Of a stretch of DNA of 42,201 nt, positions 36,053 to 42,201 are shown piece after piece; the first letter of the stretch is position 1; the number at the start of each line of letters is the position of its first letter. Below the pieces are notes generated by a model that was given only the letters and a program-made list of their open reading frames with translations, had not been told where the DNA came from and did not search any database. The DNA comes from Herpetosiphon gulosus. Its GTDB lineage: Bacteria > Chloroflexota > Chloroflexia > Chloroflexales > Herpetosiphonaceae. Position numbers and translations under genes: made by a program. The stretch is from NCBI RefSeq assembly GCF_039545135.1, contig NZ_BAABRU010000030.1, forward strand, positions 1 through 42,201, written 5' to 3'.

Positions 36053-36670
36053 ATGACTTCAGAGGCATGGGTTGCAATAGTAAGTATTACTGTATCTGCT
36101 GCTCTCACTATGGGTACAATAATCATTATGACAAAGGAGCGGCGGTCTCCACTGCGTCAGGCGCTGTATACCAAACAATTAGAACTTTATTTTGAGTTAG
36201 TTCATCGTATTATCAAGATAACCGATCTTATTTCTGCCACCTTACGGGATGAAAGCGGCTATTATCACCATGAGTATATTAAGGCTGCAATGATGGATGA
36301 TCCAGCGTATGGGTTTGAAGAGGAACCTCTTGGCGACTATCAATATCAAGTCGATCATAAAATAGTAACGCCCGAAATCAGACGGTTATATTATGAAATT
36401 ACGGCAAAGATGGAAGTTTGGATGAACTTTCTGCCTGAACAAATAAGCCGTGATATATGGACCTTCACACAGTATATCTATGATCATGGAATAGATCCCG
36501 AGAGAGATTCAGATTATTTTGACCCTGATGAATCCAAAGAGTTCCTTAATAAACAAACAAAAAATATTGTTGCAGGTATTCAACAGCACCTCGGTATTAA
36601 GGAACTTTCGAATGATATTCTCGATCTCGTTAAATCTCGGCACGCAAATAAAAAGAGTCGGAAGAAGTGA
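36053..36670 (+). CDS. Single-pass membrane protein, 205 aa
   Basis: ATG at 36053 has AGGAG 8 bp upstream. Residues 5-26 form one membrane helix (WVAIVSITVSAALTMGTIII), then RSPLRQ begins a long, charged, helical cytoplasmic part with many Tyr and Glu residues; the C-terminus is very basic (KKSRKK). Codon use is AT-rich compared with the DISARM genes. Family unknown; a membrane-tethered accessory is the most that can be said. Confidence 0.65.
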   Translation: MTSEAWVAIVSITVSAALTMGTIIIMTKERRSPLRQALYTKQLELYFELVHRIIKITDLISATLRDESGYYHHEYIKAAMMDDPAYGFEEEPLGDYQYQVDHKIVTPEIRRLYYEITAKMEVWMNFLPEQISRDIWTFTQYIYDHGIDPERDSDYFDPDESKEFLNKQTKNIVAGIQQHLGIKELSNDILDLVKSRHANKKSRKK

Positions 36671-36762
36671 TATTCATCATTCATGGTGCAGACCGAGGCT
36701 CAATTTGTATGTATGCAGAGCGAGTGAGGGATCGAATTTTTTCCACGCGCTCCCCGCCGAAG

Positions 36763-36849
36763 TCACCGTTTGGTCGTCGAGCGTTCGTGGGCGAGCATTT
36801 CGGCAAACGTGATCACGGATTGCCGATCAGGGGGTGATAGCTGGGCCAA
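36763..36849 (-). pseudogene. Possible remnant of a small DUF2281-like protein
   Basis: On the minus strand a short frame reads LAQLSPPDRQSVITFAEMLA and ends after 28 codons; upstream it meets a stop. The L-S-P-x-D-R-Q-x-V-x-x-F-A-E-x-L-A pattern resembles the C-terminal helix of small antitoxin-like or DUF2281 proteins. Only a TTG could start it. Probably a gene fragment. Confidence 0.3.
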
Positions 36850-36919
36850 CGGCGCAAGGCAAGAGAGCTACCGTGATGATTGTATTTGTAAGCTTTCTGT
36901 AAGATTTGATACCCATACA

Positions 36920-36939
36920 TCTATCTATACTTAGATAGA
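36920..36939. promoter_or_regulatory. Inverted repeat upstream of the thioredoxin-lipoprotein gene
   Basis: TCTATCTA and TAGATAGA, perfect 8-bp arms with a TACT loop, 27 bp before the ATG at 36967. A likely operator or 5'-leader hairpin. Confidence 0.5.
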
Positions 36940-36966
36940 CAAAAAATCGATCTTTTGGAGGATAGT

Positions 36967-37650
36967 ATGCACCATCTACGGTGGGTCATGCTCGGTATGC
37001 TTGGGTTGAGTTTGTTGTCAGCCTGTGGAAGTGCAACAAACCCCACTGCGCCTTCAGCACCAAGGGTTGCGGCTACGATGAGCACCGCCGCGACGGTAAC
37101 CGCCAGTGTGGCCGACGCAGGCAGTGCCAACCAAGGATCAACCATCATTCCCGCACCGCCGAGTACGACGGAACCAACGGTTGTCCCCACCGTCGCGAAC
37201 CTTGCAGCGTGGCAAACGTTGCCATTAATTAATGCGCGAACTGGTGAATCGTTTACCCTCGCAGATTTTCATGGCAAGACCATCTATATCGAACCGATGG
37301 CAACGTGGTGTAGCAATTGTCGGAAACAGCTTACCATTGTTGCTGAGACGCAAGCCCAACTGAAGAATCCCGACGTTGTGTTTATTGGGCTCAGCGTTGA
37401 AACTGATCTGGCCGCAAGCGATCTCGCGGCCTATGCTGATGCTGCGGGGTTTGATTGGCTTTTTGCGGTGAGTACGCCCGAGCTGTTGCGCGAATTAACC
37501 GCAGTCTTTGGTCGAACCATCACCAATCCTCCGGCAACACCCCATTTTATTATTCGCCCTGATGGAACCACGACTGAACTCAGCACGGGAATCGAGCCAA
37601 GCGATGGCTTAATCAGGGCACTGCAAGCAGCAGGAGCAACGGCCCCATGA
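36967..37650 (+). CDS. TlpA/ResA-like thioredoxin-fold lipoprotein, 227 aa
   Basis: ATG at 36967 has GGAGG 5 bp upstream. Residues 1-19 are a lipoprotein signal with lipobox LLSAC (C20). A Ser/Thr/Pro/Ala-rich linker leads to a thioredoxin fold whose redox motif is WCSNC near residues 114-118, followed by VVFIGLSVE and TPHFIIRPDG, the cis-Pro strand. It would act outside the membrane, taking electrons for disulfide reduction or cytochrome c maturation. Its stop overlaps the CcdA-like gene start (ATGA), and CcdA is the known electron donor of such proteins. Confidence 0.9.
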   Translation: MHHLRWVMLGMLGLSLLSACGSATNPTAPSAPRVAATMSTAATVTASVADAGSANQGSTIIPAPPSTTEPTVVPTVANLAAWQTLPLINARTGESFTLADFHGKTIYIEPMATWCSNCRKQLTIVAETQAQLKNPDVVFIGLSVETDLAASDLAAYADAAGFDWLFAVSTPELLRELTAVFGRTITNPPATPHFIIRPDGTTTELSTGIEPSDGLIRALQAAGATAP

Positions 37651-38312
37651 GCCAGTATTTTGAGGCTTTTCTGTTGGGCAATGGGGCGATTCTCGGCAAT
37701 GTGTGTATGTTGCCACTCTACCCTGGGATGCTAGCCTATGTGGCAGGAACGCAACAACAGGCGCGGCCTGCGTGGTTTATGGCCGGATTGGGAATCTTGG
37801 TGCTGAGTGGCATTTTAACCCTCATGGTGGTGGTTGGCTTGATCGCATTTGTATTGCAACAATCGCTGAGCACGATGTTGCCCGTGCTTTTACCGCTGCT
37901 CTATGGCACGGTGATAATCCTAGGTATTTTGCTGCTGCTTGATCGCAATCCATTTACCCGGATAAGCCAACTCCAGATACCGATTATGCGCCATCCAGCG
38001 GCGGGTGCGTTTATCTATGGGCTTGGTTTAGGCCCAATGACCCTGCCCTGTACTGGCCCGTTAGTCATGAGTGCCTTTCTCTTGGGTGTCGGCGATCCAC
38101 TAGCCGTGATTGACGGAATCCTCTACTTTGTATGGTTTGGCGTGGGTTTTGGCTGGCCGCTGGTGGTATTGCCCGTCTTTGCCCAACCGATGCAACGGGC
38201 GTTTACCAAGTGGACAACCCGTTCGCATAGGTGGCTCAATCGCTTCTCCGGAATCGTGCTTGTGGCAATTGGGCTATTTGGGATTGTGGTGGAAGTGCTG
38301 CCCAATCTATAG
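37647..38312 (+). CDS. ccdA: CcdA/DsbD-like thiol-disulfide transport membrane protein, 221 aa
   Basis: Six hydrophobic segments span the protein. The conserved cysteines of CcdA are present: NVCMLPLYPG (C20) and TLPCTGPLVM (C135). CcdA passes reducing power from cytoplasmic thioredoxin across the membrane to TlpA/ResA-type partners. The 4-bp overlap with the upstream lipoprotein gene indicates coupled translation and direct partnership. Length is typical. Confidence 0.88.
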   Translation: MSQYFEAFLLGNGAILGNVCMLPLYPGMLAYVAGTQQQARPAWFMAGLGILVLSGILTLMVVVGLIAFVLQQSLSTMLPVLLPLLYGTVIILGILLLLDRNPFTRISQLQIPIMRHPAAGAFIYGLGLGPMTLPCTGPLVMSAFLLGVGDPLAVIDGILYFVWFGVGFGWPLVVLPVFAQPMQRAFTKWTTRSHRWLNRFSGIVLVAIGLFGIVVEVLPNL

Positions 38313-38924
38313 CTGCATTAGCATAGAACGACGCTAAGCCATTGAATATGAGGTCGCGATTGAGTGTGCCACGCCCTATCGGAGCAAAGGTCTCACAATG
38401 CAGCAGGCGGTCAAGAATGGCAGCCATTATGCTTTGTGGGATGCGTAGTTCATAGTATTTTTTTCACGCACTCGATGTGAGTGTACCAACCCAGATCGCC
38501 CCGAAATAGTACAGCGAACAGGCGTGCTGCATGATGACTGGCGAGGTGTGAGCCGATTATCTGAAAATTCGTGCTTACGGCGTGCACGACCATGGAATAA
38601 TTGTTTACGAGCCGAAGAAAAAGCGCCTGACGAGCGCGAGCGCATGGTGGCCAGCGGCGGTTCTGGCAGGCGACGGTGCATTGACGATTGGCCGCATTCT
38701 GTCATGGTATTAAACGCAGATCTCTCCGGTTTGCTGCATTGAACACCTGTGTGGTCTGATTTCAGGCCACACTCCTCATATCCAGCGTGTTTTGTGGTCT
38801 CTTGATGTCGTCAATGGGTTCTTTGGGACAAAACGCGCTCTAGAACGACGAACAAGCGTCGTCATCCAGTGTTCTGATGGCAGCGCAGAGCCGTTAGCCG
38901 TTGCACTAAGAACGTTCCAGAACC
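38313..38924. other. Decayed coding sequence
   Basis: About 610 bp without an intact gene. A startless frame from about 38336 to 38448 reads EVAIECATPYRSKGLTMQQA... and ends in a stop, like a gene 3' end. From about 38611 to 38705 (GAAGAAAAAGCGCCTGACGA, then GACGATTGGCCGCATTCTGT) it resembles a third, broken copy of the repeat at 39681 and 40427. Confidence 0.45.
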
Positions 38925-39467
38925 TCACGCTCCTGACGGACGGTGATCATGTCCTTCATACTCGATACGAATCACAGGATGGCGTTGTGGGAGCGGCGGG
39001 TATTTGCGGGCGAGGATGCTGATGACGAAGGCCATGACACATGCAAGCATGATACCCCCTGTTCCGCCGACCATCAGCCATGGAATGCGGGCGGCATCCT
39101 CGGCCCATGGGGCAGGGAAGGTGTGTTCGAATCGTCGGATAAGCCGCTCGGTATGGCTGGCCACGACCAAACATAGCGGCATGAGTATGGCCGTCATGAT
39201 CAGCATGCACCCCCATGCACTCCGCCAGAAGCGCGTCGTCGCAGCAACGATGCCAATGAAGACGAGCATGACAAGGAGGAGCATAATGCCCAGCTCACTG
39301 GCAATAACGGAATCCCCAAGAATATGGAGCGGGCCGGACAGGGGCTTTCGGAAGCCAGCACGATGGAACAAACCGATGATACAACTGCTGATACCGCCGA
39401 TCCAGAGGAGCCAGATTCCCCATGTGCGCGGAATGTGGCGGGGGGATGGAGAGACATGATAGGTCAT
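38925..39467 (-). CDS. Four-helix membrane protein, 180 aa
   Basis: On the minus strand AGGAG lies 7 bp before the ATG. Four membrane segments are visible: IWLLWIGGISSCIIGLF, ELGIMLLLVMLVFIGIV, WGCMLIMTAILMPLCLVV and MVGGTGGIMLACVMAFVI. The termini are polar with several His and Pro residues. No family recognised. A 25-bp palindrome lies about 46 bp upstream. Confidence 0.7.
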   Translation of the reverse strand: MTYHVSPSPRHIPRTWGIWLLWIGGISSCIIGLFHRAGFRKPLSGPLHILGDSVIASELGIMLLLVMLVFIGIVAATTRFWRSAWGCMLIMTAILMPLCLVVASHTERLIRRFEHTFPAPWAEDAARIPWLMVGGTGGIMLACVMAFVISILARKYPPLPQRHPVIRIEYEGHDHRPSGA

Positions 39468-39513
39468 AGTAGCTCCTTCCTACGAGTAACACCAGCGAGA
39501 AAGCGAGCCGTTG

Positions 39514-39538
39514 CGCCATTGATAGGCTATCGATGGCG
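39514..39538. promoter_or_regulatory. Palindrome upstream of the membrane-protein gene
   Basis: CGCCAT-t-GATA-ggc-TATC-g-ATGGCG, symmetrical except for the two single bases and the centre. Position suits an operator for the gene read leftward from 39467. Confidence 0.5.
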
Positions 39539-39611
39539 TGCCAATAGATCGTGATTGTGAGCGCTGGTCGCCGATCTTCTTTCAGTATAGGAACGGGGGC
39601 TGGTGCTGTCA

Positions 39612-39878
39612 ATGATGCCCGGATGCGCACGCACAATCACCTGTGCAGCACGGGCGGCGCTCAGTCTGGACCCGAATTCAGGCGGAGCCTCCGCCTATGC
39701 GCAAAAGCTGGTGCGATCACGGCGGGCCAAGGCCGCTGCCCAGCAACGCAACAACGCCAGAGGAACGAGCACGGCGACGAAAAAGCGCTTGACGAGCGTG
39801 CGAACATGTAGTCAAGCAACGGTCAATCGACGATTGGCGGCGTTTTGTGCGGGCGATCCGTTGTATGCGAGCGCGTGA
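39612..39878 (+). CDS. Short basic protein or gene 3' end, copy A of a repeated coding segment
   Basis: From 39681 to 39878 the frame (GGASAYAQKLVRSRRAKAAA ... RRLAAFCAGDPLYASA, stop) matches copy B at 40427-40627. The two differ by whole codons (198 against 201 nt) and mainly at third positions, and both stop at the same codon, which argues for real coding. ATG at 39612 could start an 89-aa product, but there is no good ribosome-binding site. It may be the 3' end of a lost gene. Family unknown. Confidence 0.4.
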   Translation: MMPGCARTITCAARAALSLDPNSGGASAYAQKLVRSRRAKAAAQQRNNARGTSTATKKRLTSVRTCSQATVNRRLAAFCAGDPLYASA

Positions 39879-39929
39879 AGCGCGGCTGCTGGCCATCCCA
39901 TGCGATGGGGCAGGCGTAGTATTGAGCAC

Positions 39930-39959
39930 GACCGATGGGCAGTGCCCACACCATCGGTC
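39930..39959. promoter_or_regulatory. Inverted repeat upstream of the response regulator
   Basis: GACCGATGG and CCATCGGTC, perfect 9-bp arms with a 12-nt loop. It is 62 bp before the next start codon; terminator or operator. Confidence 0.45.
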
Positions 39960-40021
39960 ACACGATGCTACGCGTGGGTAGCGATGGATCAGGAATGTGA
40001 TCCGAAGGACGGAGTATCACC

Positions 40022-40408
40022 ATGAATCCGCTCCATATTTTGTTGGTTGAAGATCATGCCATGAATCGCGACATGTTAACGCGGCGCTTAGAACGGCACG
40101 GCTATACGGTCTCGCTCGCCCTGAATGGGGCAGACGCGGTGGTGATGGCGGAGGCCGTCATGCCTGATGTGATAGTGATGGATATGAGTTTGCCGATCGT
40201 TGATGGGTGGGCAGCCACGCAGCAGTTGAAAGCGCGGCCATCGGTGCAGGGGATTCCGGTGATTGCGGTGACGGCGCATGCAATGGCGGGGGATCGCGAA
40301 CGCTGTTTGGCGGCAGGGTGTAGCGACTATGAGGCGAAGCCGCTTGACTTTCGCCGCTTGATTGACAAGATTGAGGCGTGGGGCGGGGCGTATCGGCTGA
40401 ATCCATAG
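40022..40408 (+). CDS. Single-domain response regulator (CheY-like receiver), 128 aa
   Basis: Complete receiver domain: E10-D11 acidic pair, phosphoacceptor D54 in VMDMSLPIVDGW, T84 in AVTAHAM, K106 in YEAKP. No output domain follows, so it would act by protein contact, as in CheY or in hybrid-kinase chains. ATG at 40022 follows GGACGGAG. No kinase gene is nearby. Copy B of the coding repeat continues in the same frame after its TAG stop. Confidence 0.9.
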   Translation: MNPLHILLVEDHAMNRDMLTRRLERHGYTVSLALNGADAVVMAEAVMPDVIVMDMSLPIVDGWAATQQLKARPSVQGIPVIAVTAHAMAGDRERCLAAGCSDYEAKPLDFRRLIDKIEAWGGAYRLNP

Positions 40409-40426
40409 GACGGCGACGAACAGCGC

Positions 40427-40627
40427 GGCGGTGCGGATGCCTATGCGCAAAAACTGGCGCGATCACGGCGAGCTAAGGAAGCGGCGAAAAAGCGCACGAA
40501 CAACACCGGAGGAACGAGCACGGCGACGAAAAAGTCCGCGACGAGTGTGCGGACATGCAGCCAAGCAACGGTGCAGCGACGATTGGCCGCGTTTTGTGCG
40601 GGCGATCCATTCTACGCGAGTGCATAA
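40427..40627 (+). repeat. Copy B of the repeated coding segment
   Basis: It reads GGADAYAQKLARSRRAKEAA ... RRLAAFCAGDPFYASA, stop, in the same frame as the response regulator but after its TAG and without its own start codon. It pairs with copy A at 39681-39878; together the copies flank the response-regulator gene as direct repeats of about 200 bp. Confidence 0.7.
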
Positions 40628-40687
40628 ATTGATTCGGCGAGGAATCAATTCGGGGTGTTGGCCATGCAGGGTTGGTAAGGAGAGCAC

Positions 40688-40712
40688 AAAAAACTCGGGG
40701 GCACTACCCCGA
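40688..40712 (-). terminator. Rho-independent terminator at the transposase stop
   Basis: On the minus strand TCGGGG-TAGTGC-CCCCGA then GTTTTTT. The stop codon TAG of the transposase is inside the loop. A classic stem, 6-nt loop and T-run; it may coincide with the IS end. Confidence 0.75.
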
Positions 40713-42197
40713 AAACGGCAGCGCTGGCGGAATCAACGGCTCAGATCGGAAACCCGCATACCACCCGCGAACGGTTGCCTCCCAGTCACCATTGAGCACC
40801 TGGGTTCGGACTTGCAACAGCAGATGTGCTCCTTTCGGTGTCCACTGCATTTGTTGTTTTTTGACCATGCGTTTGCTGACCACATACTTCACCGTTGACT
40901 CGACAAAGCTGGTACTAATCCGCTCGCCCTGCCGATAACGCTCCCCATAATTGATAATTGACCCGCTGTTGTGGTCAATATAGGTGCTCAGGTCGTGGAC
41001 ATACCGCCCCATCGTTGCCGCTGCCGCGCTCCCCGGCTGGATGGTGATTGCCCCATCCTCATCGTCATCCCAACCATCTAACCACTCGGCAAGCGTGTCC
41101 ACGGCCTCCAACGCGCTGGCCGTATTGCCATGCCAGAGGTGATGTTTAATCCGTTCGATGCTATCTGCCAGTGACGGTCCATCCCAAGGTGGGTAGTCCG
41201 GACGGACGGGAAGCCCGCGAGCGCACTGCTGGAGCACCGTTAGCCGCATCGTGAGATGAAACCAATCCAGCACGTGCTCGGCCTGCGGGTACAGGTCATC
41301 GGGCAGGCGGCGGACGGTATCACCGCCATCCGTGAAGAAGGTCACCTGCTGATTGGCTTGCATGCCCTGGGATCGGAGCAGGTCAAACAGTCGCCGTCGG
41401 GGCTTGCGATCATAGCGCTGCACCAAGGCGAAACATTTACTGGTTGGCGGCATGCCCTCCGGCGCATCCCGGCGAAAGGCGAGGATACTTTTGCCTGCGA
41501 TGACCTCAAACAGATTGGCCGTCTGTGCCCCACAACTGCCCCGCCGTGCGCGGAGAATCGCCCCGTCGAGTCCGACGGACAGCGGCCCATCAGGCATGGG
41601 CAAGCGATCACGCTCGGCTTGGCAGGTATCCCAAACCATCACCCGATCATCACCGAGTTGCTGTTCAAGCCGCTGGGCATCGTGGAGCAGGTGATTGCGC
41701 ACCGTCGTTGCGTTGTGCGTCGCATCGATGGGCAACACCTCGTGGATAAGCCGCGTCGCGAGGCCATAGGCCATGAGGCTGGCCCATTTCGTCTCAAGAT
41801 AGCGCAATTCGGGACTGACCCGCTCAGGGAGCAGCTGGGCGAGGGGACGCACGGTTTTGGTTGCGGTCGCGTGCGGCTGACAGGCACACTGATACCAGCG
41901 GGGGTTGGCGACCGCAACGCGGCCAAAGAGCGTCCGGAAGGGGGCCGTGGTCTGCTGTTTTATCCGGCGTGGCGTGGCACAGGTAGGACAGGGCCGGTGC
42001 TGCGCGAGGTAGGCGGTGACTTGGTGGGTGACCAGCGCCTGTTGAGTCTGCTGCAACAGCTGTTTGCTCTCGGCGAGACTGTACAATAGCGTGTGTATTT
42101 GGTTCCCAACCCAAAGACGAGCATTTCCAGAATAGGCTTGTAAGGGGATACCATGCCACGAGCAAAACACAAACCCGCACCAACGACCGCCGACCAA
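40704..42197 (-). CDS. ISKra4-like transposase, about 460-497 aa
   Basis: It has the ISKra4 pattern: an N-terminal zinc part (CPTCATPRRIKQQ, FRTLFGRVAVANPRWYQCAC), then LSVGLDGAILRA, FFTDGGDTVRRL, AEHVLDWFHLTMRLTVLQ, RIKHHLWHGN and the C-terminal NYGERYRQGERISTSFVES with KRMVKKQQMQW. It would move its own element. No ATG lies near the N-terminus in this frame; TTG or GTG starts at 42197, 42170 or about 42090 are possible, or the true start may be altered. The other IS end is not visible inside the window. Confidence 0.88.
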   Translation of the reverse strand: MVGGRWCGFVFCSWHGIPLQAYSGNARLWVGNQIHTLLYSLAESKQLLQQTQQALVTHQVTAYLAQHRPCPTCATPRRIKQQTTAPFRTLFGRVAVANPRWYQCACQPHATATKTVRPLAQLLPERVSPELRYLETKWASLMAYGLATRLIHEVLPIDATHNATTVRNHLLHDAQRLEQQLGDDRVMVWDTCQAERDRLPMPDGPLSVGLDGAILRARRGSCGAQTANLFEVIAGKSILAFRRDAPEGMPPTSKCFALVQRYDRKPRRRLFDLLRSQGMQANQQVTFFTDGGDTVRRLPDDLYPQAEHVLDWFHLTMRLTVLQQCARGLPVRPDYPPWDGPSLADSIERIKHHLWHGNTASALEAVDTLAEWLDGWDDDEDGAITIQPGSAAAATMGRYVHDLSTYIDHNSGSIINYGERYRQGERISTSFVESTVKYVVSKRMVKKQQMQWTPKGAHLLLQVRTQVLNGDWEATVRGWYAGFRSEPLIPPALPFSG

Positions 42198-42201
42198 CCC
42201 G
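42153..42201 (+). CDS. Start of a gene running off the window edge
   Basis: AAGGGGAT precedes ATG 42153, followed by MPRAKHKPAPTTADQP to the end of the window. It is basic and Pro-rich and overlaps the uncertain N-terminus of the transposase on the other strand. Too short to identify. Confidence 0.35.
   Translation, partial: MPRAKHKPAPTTADQP

Noticed and set aside
38524-38742. 72-codon frame
   Set aside because: It overlaps the degenerate third repeat copy in a different frame, lacks a ribosome-binding site, and is not conserved in the other copies.

Overview
The window is a defence and mobile-element island, most likely from a Chloroflexota bacterium of the Herpetosiphon type. The taxonomic call is inference. 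It rests on moderate GC, TTG-rich leucine usage, a NACHT ATPase fused to a formylglycine-enzyme-like (SUMF1/FGE) domain, and an HTH-TM-TPR protein; I could not run a search. No rRNA or tRNA gene was seen.

Layout. (1) 1-419 is the trailer end of a CRISPR array with six repeats; no cas gene lies inside the window. (2) 456-1828 holds three copies of a 28-bp palindrome in roughly 110-120-bp tandem units, a sigma70-type promoter overlapping the last copy, and a small operon (a 110-aa unknown and a 250-aa zinc-ribbon protein). (3) 1856-4066 is a paralogue of that zinc-ribbon gene, cut by a complete 1447-bp insertion sequence with a 5-bp target duplication. Removing the IS and one target copy restores a 252-aa frame. 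(4) 4112-5065 carries a CoiA-like zinc protein and a GIY-YIG/T5orf172-like protein, in the same frame and separated only by one TAA.

(5) 5285-26957 is a class 1 DISARM anti-phage system: drmD, drmMI, then drmA, drmB and drmC. About 8.3 kb of other genes sits between drmMI and drmA. These are a 216-aa unknown, an HNH protein, a possible barstar-like protein, a CBS-HEPN-DUF4268-like fusion, an RloA/RloB (AbiL-like) pair on the opposite strand with its own promoter, and a PUA/EVE-like protein next to a PD-(D/E)XK nuclease. The DISARM core (SNF2-like helicase, adenine methylase, DrmA helicase, DUF1998 protein, PLD nuclease) is known to methylate host DNA and restrict incoming phage. The inserted genes look like independent or layered effectors.

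(6) 27116-28628 holds a pectate-lyase-fold protein and a small Tat-signal protein. (7) 28871-29036 is an inverted-repeat element of MITE type. (8) 29351-33853 holds an HTH-TM-TPR protein and a 970-aa NACHT-SUMF1 protein, followed by a long inverted repeat. (9) 34465-36670 holds a second, longer CoiA-like protein and two small unknowns. (10) 36967-38312 is a TlpA-like thioredoxin lipoprotein overlapping a CcdA-like membrane protein. (11) 38313-40627 is decayed sequence with a membrane protein, a single-domain response regulator and two to three copies of a roughly 200-bp coding repeat. (12) 40704-42197 is an ISKra4-like transposase with a terminator at its stop codon.
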